A stretch of 64,000 nucleotides of DNA from an uncultured Lachnospiraceae bacterium (GTDB taxonomy: Bacteria; Bacillota; Clostridia; Lachnospirales; Lachnospiraceae). Below the pieces are notes generated by a model, which saw nothing but the letters and a program-made list of their open reading frames with translations, was not told the origin of the DNA and did no database searches. The stretch lies in the NCBI GenBank assembly GCA_905199445.1, contig CAJKGK010000004.1:62001-126000 (forward strand), in the 5' to 3' direction. Shown here piece by piece: positions 1-9,954 of this stretch. Numbering within the stretch: the first letter of the stretch is position 1; every line of letters starts with the position of its first letter. A program made the translations under genes and the position numbers.

Positions 1-685
1 GTACAGGGAAAATCTGGAAAAACAACAGGAAAAAGATAATACTTAAAATGACCACAATAAGCAGAAAGCTTGTTCCGCATCTTTTATGGAATCTTGAATA
101 TTTCATGGCATTTTCCGGCGTCAGTTCCTCTCCGTGCTCAATGCAGTTAATTGTTTTATGTTCAGCGCCGTGATACATAAATACTCTTTGAATATCTTTC
201 ATCCTGGATATAAGAATGATATAGCCCATAAACAGAAGAACCCGCACAATCCCCTCAATGATTCCCAGAATCCAGGAAGACTGTATCAGACGGCTAAACA
301 AATCTGAAATAAAAAAGGGCAGCACCATAAACAGGCCGATCGCTACGGCGATGGACAGGGCAACGGTGAGCCCCATGATCAATTTGTCCTTAAAGCTTTC
401 CTGGGCAGGCGCCTGTCCGTCTGCGGAAGCATTTTCTTCATCATCATAAAAACTGGCGGAATAAGTCAGTGTGGACATTCCCAAAACCAGGGAATCTATA
501 AACGCAAAAATTCCTCTTATAATCGGAACCTTTCTAAGTCTCAGTCTGGATACAAGCCCTACATAGGTATCTTTTTTGACCTGCAGCTGTCCGTCAGGCT
601 TTCGCACAGTTACGGCGTAATCATCACCATAGCGCATCATCACACCCTCGATCACAGCCTGGCCGCCAACCTTGGCATATTTCAT
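1..685 (-). CDS. DUF1385 (YqhQ-like) membrane protein, 3' end off the window
   Basis: The reading frame starts at an ATG at 685, preceded by AGGTG, with MKYAKVGGQAVIEGVMMRY, the hallmark N-terminus of the DUF1385/YqhQ family (QAVIEGVMMR). It stays open to the left edge, so about 228 residues are visible and the C-terminus is missing. Hydrophobic stretches around residues 95-110, 135-155 and 205-225 indicate an integral membrane protein, and YHGAEHKTINCIEHGE between them is the conserved His/Glu-rich loop of the family. The biochemical role of DUF1385 is not firmly established. In many Clostridia it sits in a rho-rpmE-DUF1385-prmC-prfA block; here it follows rpmE on the same strand after a terminator-like hairpin, which fits that order. 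Confidence 0.9.
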   Translation of the reverse strand, partial: MKYAKVGGQAVIEGVMMRYGDDYAVTVRKPDGQLQVKKDTYVGLVSRLRLRKVPIIRGIFAFIDSLVLGMSTLTYSASFYDDEENASADGQAPAQESFKDKLIMGLTVALSIAVAIGLFMVLPFFISDLFSRLIQSSWILGIIEGIVRVLLFMGYIILISRMKDIQRVFMYHGAEHKTINCIEHGEELTPENAMKYSRFHKRCGTSFLLIVVILSIIFFLLFFQIFPV

Positions 686-761
686 AATTCACCTGCTTTC
701 TAAACCATAAGCCCCAACATGATTAAAGAGCCGATGGTTTGCAAAATCAGAACTTTTTTAC

Positions 762-795
762 AAAAATAGGTTGAGACTCTGAAGAATCCCAACCT
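762..795 (-). terminator. Rho-independent terminator after rpmE
   Basis: On the minus strand a 9-bp stem AGGTTGGGA / TCTCAACCT (one G-U pair) with a 10-nt loop is followed by ATTTTTGT. It lies just after the rpmE stop and before the DUF1385 gene, so it could limit readthrough into that gene. Confidence 0.75.
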
Positions 796-805
796 AACTT
801 TTTTA

Positions 806-1012
806 TTATTCCTGAGTGATACCATATTTACGATTGAACTTGTCAATACGGCCACGAGCTGCAGCTGCTTTCTGCTGACCTGTATAAAATGAATGGCATT
901 TGGAGCAGATTTCAACGTGGATTTCCGGTTTTGTGGAACCTGTAACGAATTCGTTACCGCAGTTGCATGTTACTTTTGCCTGGTAATACTTTGGATGGAT
1001 TCCTTCTCTCAT
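806..1012 (-). CDS. rpmE: 50S ribosomal protein L31 (zinc-binding type)
   Basis: The 68-residue product starts [20 protein letters not shown] and has the L31 signature with CNC (about residues 16-18) and CSKC (about 37-40). These four cysteines make it the zinc-containing C+ form. L31 is a surface protein of the large ribosomal subunit near the central protuberance and helps intersubunit bridging. The start at 1012 is preferred because AGAGGTG lies 6 nt upstream; an in-frame GTG at 1021 would sit inside that ribosome binding site. The gene lies downstream of rho on the same strand but has its own consensus promoter at 1149-1177. Confidence 0.97.
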   Translation of the reverse strand: MREGIHPKYYQAKVTCNCGNEFVTGSTKPEIHVEICSKCHSFYTGQQKAAAARGRIDKFNRKYGITQE

Positions 1013-1148
1013 GTTTTTCACCTCTCTACGAATATACTCATGTTTTGTTTATTTTTTATTTACTTATTTCAATATCACTCACACTGCGTATGAAGCGTGA
1101 TCTATTGAAAACAACATAAATTAACCCGTTTCTCTGAACAGCTTTCAT

Positions 1149-1177
1149 ATTATATCATGGAACACAACACATTTCAA
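1149..1177 (-). promoter_or_regulatory. Sigma-A type promoter of rpmE
   Basis: Reading the minus strand, TTGAAA (1177-1172), a 17-nt spacer and TATAAT (1154-1149) form a near-consensus promoter. It points to rpmE with a leader of about 130 nt, in the gap between rho and rpmE. Confidence 0.75.
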
Positions 1178-1219
1178 GTCTTTTAACGATTTATTTTCAC
1201 GGTAATCATTAAAATATAC

Positions 1220-2980
1220 TTAGATGATTTTTGTCCGCTTAATATTTGCAATAAATTCCCTGTTGGAGCGGGTTCGCATAAACAATTCCAGAATACGTTC
1301 CAGAGCCTCCTCAGACTTCATACCGCTTAAGGCCTTACGCATCATATACACAGCTTCCAGTTCTTCCCGCCCAAGAAGAAGTTCTTCCCGCCGTGTCCCT
1401 GAACGCTGCAGATCAATCGCCGGGAAAATACGCTTTTCAGACAGCTTACGGTCCAGTACAAGTTCCATATTTCCGGTTCCTTTAAATTCTTCAAAGACTA
1501 CATCATCCATTTTACTTCCTGTTTCCACAAGTGCCGTAGCCAGAACAGTCAGGCTTCCACCTTCCCGCATATTTCTGGCAGCGCCAAAAAAACGCTTGGG
1601 CATATGCAGCGCTGCGGGATCAAGACCGCCGGAAAGCGTACGACCGCTGGGAGATACAGTCAGATTATAAGCTCTGGCCAGACGGGTAATACTGTCCAGA
1701 AGGATTACCACATCTTTTTTATGCTCCACAAGACGTTTTGCACGTTCCAAAACCATTTCTGAAACCCTTTTATGGTGTTCGGGCAATTCATCAAAAGTGG
1801 AATAAATGACCTCAACGTTTTCGTCTTCAATATATTCTTTAATATCTGTAACTTCTTCGGGACGCTCATCAATAAGTAATATAATCATATTCATATCCGG
1901 ATGATTGGCATGAATAGATTTGGCAATCTGTTTAAGAAGTGTTGTCTTTCCTGTCTTAGGCGGAGCGACAATCATACCACGCTGCCCCCTTCCAATAGGA
2001 GAAACCAGATCCACAATACGCATGGGCAAACTGCCCCGCTCAGTTTCAAGCTGTATACGGCTGTTTGGAAAAATAGGCGTCATATCCTCAAAGTTCATAC
2101 GCTTGGAGGCTTCAGCCGGATGAAAACCGTTTACAGATTTAACAAACAAAAGGGCGCTGAACTTTTCAGTCTGAGTCTTAATCTTAATATTTCCTTCGAT
2201 AATATCGCCGGTTTTCAGATTAAAACGGCGAATCTGTGCCGGAGACACATAAATATCATTATCCCCCGGCAAATAATTCTCACAGCGAATAAAGCCAAAA
2301 CCATCCTGCATCACTTCCAGAATACCGTGGGCAATCTCTCCGCTGTCCAATTCCTCCAGATTCACATCCGGACGCCGCTCATAACGTGGCTCCGGCCGGG
2401 CATCCCTGGATGGATCAACACGGGATTCTCTGGGTACATCAACACGGGATTCCCTGGGTATTTCGGGACGGAATTCTCTTGCACTCTCCGGTCGGGCATC
2501 TCTTGACTGCTCGGTACGGATTTCTGCAGATGCCTCGCCTCTTCCGTCATTATCCCGCGATTCACCGCGGCCACTCCAGCGCTGGTCCGTACGTGATTCA
2601 CTGCGGAATCCCTGTCCGCCCTCTCTCATTCTTATACTGCCTCTGCTTCTGACAGGCCCGGCTGACATGCCTTTGCCCGAAGTCGTTTTGACTGACATAC
2701 CTTCTTCCTGAGCCGCCAAGACCTCCTGTCTTTTTCCTTCCTGGTGTTCCTGCTTTTGCTCCTCCGGTACGCTTTTGGATGCTTCCGGCAGCTTTGGAGA
2801 AGTCTCTGATACCTGCTGGCCGCTCTCAGAGGCCAAAGATTGTTCCTGCTGCCGAGCCTCCAGATCGCACAGAATCTGAACCAGCTGTGCCTTTCGCATT
2901 GTCGAAGTGTTTTTGATCCCCTGAGCTTTGACAATTTCCTTTAACTGAGCAAGTGTCAGCGTACTATATTTTTCAGCCAT
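1220..2980 (-). CDS. rho: Transcription termination factor Rho with a long charged N-terminal insertion
   Basis: A 586-residue protein from the ATG at 2980 (MAEKYSTLTLAQLKEIVKAQ). The N-terminus is a Rho N-terminal helical domain. Residues about 50-215 are a low-complexity stretch rich in Arg, Glu, Ser and Pro with repeats of RESRVD and RDARPE type. The RNA-binding cold-shock-like domain follows (GFGFIRCENYLPGDNDIYVS) and then the RecA-like ATPase with Walker A (PPKTGKTT) and the LLIDERPEEVTD region. Rho is a hexameric RNA-dependent ATPase that ends transcription. It is much longer than the roughly 420-residue E. coli protein, entirely because of the insertion. A weak GAGTGG serves as ribosome binding site. 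The region upstream is occupied by a tnpB remnant, whose reading frame ends inside the first codons of rho. Confidence 0.96.
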   Translation of the reverse strand: MAEKYSTLTLAQLKEIVKAQGIKNTSTMRKAQLVQILCDLEARQQEQSLASESGQQVSETSPKLPEASKSVPEEQKQEHQEGKRQEVLAAQEEGMSVKTTSGKGMSAGPVRSRGSIRMREGGQGFRSESRTDQRWSGRGESRDNDGRGEASAEIRTEQSRDARPESAREFRPEIPRESRVDVPRESRVDPSRDARPEPRYERRPDVNLEELDSGEIAHGILEVMQDGFGFIRCENYLPGDNDIYVSPAQIRRFNLKTGDIIEGNIKIKTQTEKFSALLFVKSVNGFHPAEASKRMNFEDMTPIFPNSRIQLETERGSLPMRIVDLVSPIGRGQRGMIVAPPKTGKTTLLKQIAKSIHANHPDMNMIILLIDERPEEVTDIKEYIEDENVEVIYSTFDELPEHHKRVSEMVLERAKRLVEHKKDVVILLDSITRLARAYNLTVSPSGRTLSGGLDPAALHMPKRFFGAARNMREGGSLTVLATALVETGSKMDDVVFEEFKGTGNMELVLDRKLSEKRIFPAIDLQRSGTRREELLLGREELEAVYMMRKALSGMKSEEALERILELFMRTRSNREFIANIKRTKII

Positions 2981-3345
2981 AAAAAATCTGCCACTCAAAA
3001 TGCAATTCAATATAGTTTTTGATGATGGATACCATCAGTCCGCAATCCTTCATCATCCCAGATACATTCAAATCCTCAGTCGTTATATAAGACGGTTGGT
3101 TTTTCACATGCTCAGCTATTGTTTGATTAGTGGCGTCCGCGCGGAGATGATCAAGCCTGTGATAAAATTTCTGTACCCTGAGCCTTTGTTTCTGTGTATT
3201 TGCTCTTTGAGTGGACTCTCCTTTCTTTAAGTTCTCATACTGTGGCAACTGCCTTTGCAATTTTACAAGCTTTCTTTCATATTTTTTATACTTTTAGGAT
3301 TTTCGTATTTCTTCCATTTTGTTTTTAGAGTTTCTTCTATCCCCC
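2973..3345 (-). pseudogene. tnpB: Decayed IS200/IS605-family TnpB remnant
   Basis: An open frame ending at 2973 carries ITTEDLNVSGMMK, the TnpB RuvC-region motif (usually I-x-x-EDLNVKGM), preceded by KKGESTQRANTQKQRLRVQK, which matches the TnpB pattern KKGS-N-KQR-KVA. It continues upstream as VKLQRQL. Near 3270-3280 the similarity switches frame to YENPKSIKNMKESL, which corresponds to the IENPK-LRKSLKKLQR part of TnpB, so there is a one-base frameshift. Only the central part of the nuclease is present: the N-terminal half, the zinc finger and the last catalytic Asp are absent. The last residues (FEWQIFYG) resemble the LEYKxxWYG segment and stop inside the rho start codon region. TnpB is the RNA-guided nuclease of these elements; this copy is clearly dead. 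Confidence 0.75.
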
Positions 3346-3718
3346 AGCATTATAAAGGTTTAATGAAACCACCAAGTCATTGCACAAAATCTTTTGATTT
3401 GTAATTAGTAATTTTATCATCGCATTGTTCATTATAATGTTTTACATACTATAGCTGGGATTAATAAAAGAATATAGAATCGTTAACGATCTTGGAACTC
3501 GAAGACTCTTTGATTTTAATTATACACATTTTGACAAAAAAAGAAAGTTCTTTTTATCGACATTTTATAACACATTGTCGATAAAAGCCAGTTTATGAAA
3601 GTTTTAATTTTATTTCTTTCATTTTATACCGCCCGCGTCCTTCTGCTTTTTTGCTATATTTCACAGTATATTTTCAGATTATATACAAAATTTTTATATT
3701 TTTTCTCACTTCATTGTA
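3346..3718. other. Non-coding region upstream of gdhA with two inverted repeats
   Basis: No credible gene is visible between the tnpB remnant and the gdhA promoter. It holds a perfect 12-bp palindrome ATCGTTAACGAT at 3479-3490 and an 11-bp inverted repeat TTTTATCGACA / TGTCGATAAAA at 3552-3562 and 3576-3586 with a 13-nt loop. Neither is followed by a U-tract in the gdhA direction, so they could be operators or leftover end structures of the insertion element. The rest is AT-rich and featureless to the eye. Confidence 0.5.
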
Positions 3719-3747
3719 TTGAAATTACTGAATGAGTATAGTATAAT
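3719..3747 (+). promoter_or_regulatory. Sigma-A type promoter of gdhA
   Basis: TTGAAA (3719-3724), a 17-nt spacer and TATAAT (3742-3747) lie 80 bp before the gdhA start, predicting a leader of about 73 nt. Confidence 0.8.
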
Positions 3748-3775
3748 ACCTGCATAATCAATATGGCGCTTATAA

Positions 3776-5158
<1,383 letters not shown>

Positions 5159-5193
5159 TCAAATAAAACCCTGATATAAAAAGATGCATTTTT

Positions 5194-5247
5194 AAAAGAG
5201 AGCTTTCTGGCACGTTTGATATCAAGCGTTCAGTAAAGCTCTCTTTT
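5194..5247. terminator. Bidirectional terminator between gdhA and the orphan SBP gene
   Basis: A perfect 13-bp stem AAAAGAGAGCTTT (5194-5206) / AAAGCTCTCTTTT (5235-5247) has A and T runs at its outer ends, so it can work on both strands. The two flanking genes converge on it. Confidence 0.85.
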
Positions 5248-5306
5248 GCTGTGTCGAATTTTGTCAATCAAAAACCTTTGACAGCGGCTGCAGTGTATGC
5301 TATTTT

Positions 5307-6857
5307 TTAATTAGCATTCTTCTCTCTCCACGCATCAAACTGCCTTTGTTTTTCCATGATGATGTCATCAATCCCCGCCTCTTTCAATTTTGCATTAAAC
5401 GCTTCCAGCATCTCCAAATCCAGTCCACCGCAAAGCAATCCATATTTATATTGTTCCACAAGATCCTGACAGGCCCGTACCTGAGATTCAACCGGCGTAC
5501 TGTCATAGGAAAAACCAAACGCCGGCGATCTTGGAGCGCTGGCCATATTTTCGGCCTGAATCTCGTAAAGCTTTGGATCATTTCCTGCCTTTACATGATC
5601 TAACAGCGTATTGCCAAACAGCCATGTCTGAACACAGGGATACGGACTTTCAGCCGCCGTTATCCCAGGCGGATAGTCCACCGTTCCGTCCTGAGTAAAC
5701 ACATAGTGTTTCCCGGGAACACCATAAGCCATTAAATTGACGATTTCCGGATCCGTATACATCAGATTTAAAAATTTCATAGCACCCACAGGATTTTTGC
5801 TTGAAGCAGGAATACAGTTAATTGCTTCATCATAATCTCTGCTTATAAGCACAGGCTTCATCATACAGACTGCCGTAAAGTCATAACCTGTACTCTGTTT
5901 ATACTGAGCTTCTACCCCCTGCTGGGTGTACACAATATCCGCAAATGCTTCTCCGGTTCTCAATAGTTCTGTTGCTGATGCCATATTCAAAGCCTTTTCC
6001 CGGGATATATAGCCTAAGCTGCTCCATCGCATGGCCAGCCGGACAAGTTTTTCAAAAGCCTGGGTTTCATATAAATTCACTACCTGATTGGAATTTTCAC
6101 CGAGCATAAGCACCCCCAGTTCATCGTTCATGGGATCATAATTGATCAGCTTTTCCAGAAGAATTTTAGAGTTTGGTACAATACAGATCTCCATATCCGG
6201 ATGGGCCTTTCGTACACCTTGAAACACATCCTCTAAAATCTTTAAATTTTCATCCATATCCATAATATCATCCACAGGCATGATTCCACGAATATCTACC
6301 CCGGTCTCCTCCAACAGATCTCTTCGCATGATAAAATGGGCAGACATTGCCCGCCCGGCTACCACAGGCACACCATATCGATGTTCTCCAATCACGGCCC
6401 TGTCATAAAGCTCTCCTAAAGCCGCTTTAATTCCCTGACCATAGGTTTCCACAAGACGATTCAAATCCAACAGTTCTCCCTTAAGCGCCAGCTGATCATA
6501 GTTTCCCTGCACAGTCAGCAGGTCAACCTCACCGTCATTTTGCATCATCAGTGAAACCTGCTGATTATAAGATGCTTTTAAAACAGGACGCAGCAAAACA
6601 CGCACCCCGATTTTTTTCACCGTAATTTTGTTAATCGCCTCCTGAACATCGTGAAGTCCGTCAGGGATCGATGTATAACACGGATACATATATACAATAT
6701 CTTCCACCTGATCATCTGACGGAATACACGCCTCTGATTTTGACTGAGCGGCCTGTGCGCAGCCGGTCAGTACGCCCGACAGCCCCTGTATACACAGACA
6801 CAGCACAACGCCCCAAAAAACATACCTTTTAAGCTTTAACCTAATCTTCTGCCCCAT
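5307..6857 (-). CDS. Orphan carbohydrate ABC-type solute-binding lipoprotein (DUF3502-like C-terminus)
   Basis: A 516-residue protein with a signal peptide ending in the lipobox LTGC at about residues 30-33, so it is a lipoprotein on the outer face of the membrane. The middle is a family-1 extracellular solute-binding fold. The C-terminus (DDIIMEKQRQFDAWREKN) matches the SBP at 27683-29272 (NDIIQAKQEQLDAWMEKN), and both resemble the DUF3502 tail of LplA-type proteins. The start at 6857 has GAGAGGAAG upstream. No permease or ATPase lies next to it: the flanking genes are gdhA (convergent) and a Dpp-type ATPase. It may feed the permeases of the paralogous system at 25.7-27.6 kb, or sense sugar; this is inference. 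The ligand cannot be read from sequence. Confidence 0.85.
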   Translation of the reverse strand: MGQKIRLKLKRYVFWGVVLCLCIQGLSGVLTGCAQAAQSKSEACIPSDDQVEDIVYMYPCYTSIPDGLHDVQEAINKITVKKIGVRVLLRPVLKASYNQQVSLMMQNDGEVDLLTVQGNYDQLALKGELLDLNRLVETYGQGIKAALGELYDRAVIGEHRYGVPVVAGRAMSAHFIMRRDLLEETGVDIRGIMPVDDIMDMDENLKILEDVFQGVRKAHPDMEICIVPNSKILLEKLINYDPMNDELGVLMLGENSNQVVNLYETQAFEKLVRLAMRWSSLGYISREKALNMASATELLRTGEAFADIVYTQQGVEAQYKQSTGYDFTAVCMMKPVLISRDYDEAINCIPASSKNPVGAMKFLNLMYTDPEIVNLMAYGVPGKHYVFTQDGTVDYPPGITAAESPYPCVQTWLFGNTLLDHVKAGNDPKLYEIQAENMASAPRSPAFGFSYDSTPVESQVRACQDLVEQYKYGLLCGGLDLEMLEAFNAKLKEAGIDDIIMEKQRQFDAWREKNAN

Positions 6858-6954
6858 TTTTATTTCTTCCTCTCACAGACAACACCCTTCAAAAATCCGG
6901 CACAGCTTCTATAGATTTCCCCTATATAATTTAACATATTTTCTCCCATACAGC

Positions 6955-7002
6955 AATCAGCCGAAAACAAAGGTCGATGGGACACTTTACTTTCGGCTGA
7001 TT
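6955..7002 (-). terminator. Hairpin after the first Dpp-type operon
   Basis: A 12-bp stem AATCAGCCGAAA (6955-6966) / TTTCGGCTGATT (6991-7002) lies directly behind the fused ATPase gene. There is no clear U-run after it, so it may be a weak terminator or an mRNA-stabilising 3' structure. Confidence 0.5.
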
Positions 7003-7031
7003 ACATATTCATAAATCTTTTTGATGCATCT

Positions 7032-9071
7032 TTATGCCTTCCAGCAGGCAACCTGGTGGCCGTCCTGCCTGTTTGTCAGTAATGGCATGGAGGTTCTGCA
7101 GTGTTCATCTGCATAGGGGCATCTGCTGGAAAAAGCACACCCCGCCGGCCGCTGCATAGGGCTTGGTATTTCTCCCTTAATAACCTTTCTGTCCAGTTTT
7201 TCTTCCAATTCCGGATCGGGGATAGGCACAGCCTCCAGCAAAGCCTTTGTATATGGATGAAGCGGATTATCATACAATGATTTCCAGTCCGCCAGCTCTA
7301 CAAGCTGTCCCAGATACATGACCGCCACCCGGTCACTGATATGACGAACCACGGATAAATCATGAGCTATAAATAGATAAGTCAGCCCCAACCTTTGCTG
7401 TAATTCTTCCAGAAGATTAATCACCTGCGCTTGGATAGACACATCCAATGCAGATATAGCCTCATCGCACACAATAAAAGAAGGATTTGTGGACAGGGCT
7501 CTGGCAATCACAAGACGCTGTCTCTGGCCACCTGAAAACTCATGGGGCACTCTCTGGGCATAAGCCGGATCAAGTCCCACAAGTTCAAACAGTTCTCTGA
7601 CCCTATTCTCCATCTCTTTTGGTGACATATCCAACTTAAAGTTCTTCATAGGTTCCATAACAATATCCCCGGCCCGCTGTCTCGGATCCAGGGATCCGTA
7701 TGGATCCTGAAAAATCATGGACATGTTTCTGCGATACGGACGCATTTTTACATCTCCGAAGTTGGTAATATCCGTACCATCAAAAATAATTTTCCCGCCA
7801 GTGATATCATTCAGCCTGAGTACGGCTCTTGCAACCGTTGATTTTCCGCAGCCTGACTCTCCCACAAGGCCGAAAGTTTCACCTTTATAGATATCAAAAC
7901 TCATATCATCTACAGCTTTAACATCTCCAATTTTTTTCCTCATGAAACCTCCGGTTACAGGAAAATAAACTTTTAAATTTTTTACTGACAGACAAATATC
8001 ATTCTGCCCGCCTTTATGAGAAACCGAAGAATCTGTATTTGTGTAACGAGCCAGATCTTTGGAATCAACGGTCTTTTCACTGGCTTTGGTAATCATCCGA
8101 TGACAGGCTGCAAAATGATGTTCATCACCTGGCACAGCATGCAGGCAGGGGGTTTTTCCTGCTTTACATCCATCATCCACATATGGACACCGATTCATAA
8201 ATGCACACTGGTCTTTGCGATCAATCAGATTCGTCACAAAACCATCTATCGGTATCAGTTTTCTGTCTTTGGGATCATTCAGACCCGGAACAGCACCTAA
8301 AAGTCCGATGGTATAAGGGTGAGAAGGATTCTTAAAAATATCTTTTGTTCCCCCATTTTCCACGATTTCACCGGCATACATCACATATACCCGATCAGCG
8401 TATCTGGCGACAATACTTAAATTATGGGTCACAATGATAAGTGCGGTTTTTGTCTTTTTTACAATATCCTTCATCAACTCCAGGATCTGTGCCTGAGTGG
8501 TTACATCCAAGGCAGTTGTCGCCTCATCGGCAATCAAAAGCTTAGGATTACAAGAAAGCGCCATTGCTATAATAATACGCTGACGCATACCGCCTGAAAA
8601 CTGATGGGGATATGCATTAAGACGGCTCCTGGCATCAGGTATCCCTACCATTTCCAAAAGCTCTCTGGCCCGTTCCATGGCTTTATGCCGATCCAATTTC
8701 ATATGCAGCATAATCCCTTCTGTCAGCTGCCGTCCAATAGTCATTACCGGGTTCAAAGAAGTCATCGGCTCCTGAAACACAATACCGATTTTTCCGCCCC
8801 TCACTTGACGCATTTCATCACTGTTGCTGCCATAAGCCAAAAGGTTTTTACCCTCAAAAATAATCTCACCATCGGTTATTTTCCCTGGCGGGCAGGGAAT
8901 AAGCTGAAGGCCGGAATACTGGGTGACTGACTTGCCGCTGCCACTTTCCCCCACAAAAGCCACAATCTCTCCCTCATCCACATAATAGGAAACGCCATTG
9001 ACAGCTTTTAAAGTCCCTTTTTCCTGCTTAAATTCCGTTCTCAGATTTTTTACTTCAATCAGATGAGCCAC
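7032..9071 (-). CDS. Fused two-domain ATPase of a Dpp/Opp-type ABC importer (DppD-DppF fusion)
   Basis: A 679-residue protein with two complete ABC cassettes. The first has Walker A GESGSGKS, signature FSGGMRQR and Walker [14 protein letters not shown]. The second has [16 protein letters not shown] and [12 protein letters not shown]. Each is followed by the oligopeptide-transporter C-terminal extension with a Cys cluster ([14 protein letters not shown] near 290 and [14 protein letters not shown] near 650), as in Dpp/Opp ATPases. It powers uptake through the two permeases just upstream. The start is GTG at 9071 with AAGGAGGG 7 nt before. Dpp/Opp systems usually encode two separate ATPases; here they are one chain. 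It is the last gene of the operon. Confidence 0.94.
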   Translation of the reverse strand: MAHLIEVKNLRTEFKQEKGTLKAVNGVSYYVDEGEIVAFVGESGSGKSVTQYSGLQLIPCPPGKITDGEIIFEGKNLLAYGSNSDEMRQVRGGKIGIVFQEPMTSLNPVMTIGRQLTEGIMLHMKLDRHKAMERARELLEMVGIPDARSRLNAYPHQFSGGMRQRIIIAMALSCNPKLLIADEATTALDVTTQAQILELMKDIVKKTKTALIIVTHNLSIVARYADRVYVMYAGEIVENGGTKDIFKNPSHPYTIGLLGAVPGLNDPKDRKLIPIDGFVTNLIDRKDQCAFMNRCPYVDDGCKAGKTPCLHAVPGDEHHFAACHRMITKASEKTVDSKDLARYTNTDSSVSHKGGQNDICLSVKNLKVYFPVTGGFMRKKIGDVKAVDDMSFDIYKGETFGLVGESGCGKSTVARAVLRLNDITGGKIIFDGTDITNFGDVKMRPYRRNMSMIFQDPYGSLDPRQRAGDIVMEPMKNFKLDMSPKEMENRVRELFELVGLDPAYAQRVPHEFSGGQRQRLVIARALSTNPSFIVCDEAISALDVSIQAQVINLLEELQQRLGLTYLFIAHDLSVVRHISDRVAVMYLGQLVELADWKSLYDNPLHPYTKALLEAVPIPDPELEEKLDRKVIKGEIPSPMQRPAGCAFSSRCPYADEHCRTSMPLLTNRQDGHQVACWKA

Positions 9072-9088
9072 ACATTTTCCCTCCTTAA

Positions 9089-9943
9089 TTATAACCCGCG
9101 CAGCTTGGGATCCAGCGCGTCTCTGAGTGCATCACCACATACATTAAAGGCCCACACGGTAATTACGATAAATAACCCTGGAACAATGGCAATGGCCGGA
9201 TTACTGCTTAAATATTTATAACCCTCACTGACCATGGCCCCCCATGACGGTGTCGGCGGATTAATTCCCATTCCCAGGAAACTTAAGGCTGCCTCTGTAA
9301 GAATAGCGCTTCCCAGATTCATTGTCATTAACACAAGATTGGGTGAGAGACAATTGGGCAAAATATGCTTAACGGCATTTTTAAACCTGGTGGCACCGCC
9401 GATTTTTCCAGCTGTCACATAATCCAGCTGCTTCACAGCAAGAACCTGTCCTCTGGTAAGCCGTGCATAGCTGGGAATCATCACAATACCAATACAAAGC
9501 ATTACATTTCCCAGTCCCTTTCCAAGAACACCGCCCAGGAAAATAGCCAGAATAATCACCGGTATTGCCATCATAGCATCCATGATACGCATAATAACGG
9601 CATCTGCTATTTTCCCCAGGTATCCTGAAATCAACCCTAAGGTAATGCCGAAAAAACCGGCAATGGCCGTAGAAACAAGGCCAACAGCAAGGGAAGCACG
9701 GCTTCCGTAAATAATTCTTGCCAGCATATCCCGCCCAAGGGCATCCGTCCCAAACCAGTGGGCCACCGACGGTTCTTTAAGTGCCCCAAGAAGGTCCTGT
9801 TTGTTGGGATCATACGGTGAAATCAGAGGGGCCCCCACAGCAAACACAATCATAACGATAATAATTACAAATCCTACATATACCGGCTTTCTGGAGAAAA
9901 AAGCCTTGATAAACTGTTTTCTTCGTTCTTTTTTCGCAGACAT
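9089..9943 (-). CDS. Dpp/Opp-type ABC permease (DppC-like)
   Basis: A 284-residue membrane protein with the OppC-type N-terminal segment followed by the binding-protein-dependent permease domain. The FGTDALGRDMLARIIYGSR motif is typical of DppC/OppC, and the cytoplasmic EAA loop is seen around IGGATRFKNAVKHILPN. It pairs with the DppB-like protein encoded 11 bp upstream to form the channel. GGAGGAG precedes the ATG. Substrate could be oligopeptides, but related systems in Clostridia also carry oligosaccharides or metals. Confidence 0.94.
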   Translation of the reverse strand: MSAKKERRKQFIKAFFSRKPVYVGFVIIIVMIVFAVGAPLISPYDPNKQDLLGALKEPSVAHWFGTDALGRDMLARIIYGSRASLAVGLVSTAIAGFFGITLGLISGYLGKIADAVIMRIMDAMMAIPVIILAIFLGGVLGKGLGNVMLCIGIVMIPSYARLTRGQVLAVKQLDYVTAGKIGGATRFKNAVKHILPNCLSPNLVLMTMNLGSAILTEAALSFLGMGINPPTPSWGAMVSEGYKYLSSNPAIAIVPGLFIVITVWAFNVCGDALRDALDPKLRGL

Positions 9944-9954
9944 TTTTCTCCTCC

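Noticed and set aside
1901..2506. 201-codon open frame on the plus strand opposite rho
   Set aside because: It is the antisense of a conserved coding gene, has no ribosome binding site and no family similarity I can see; it arises from codon bias of rho.
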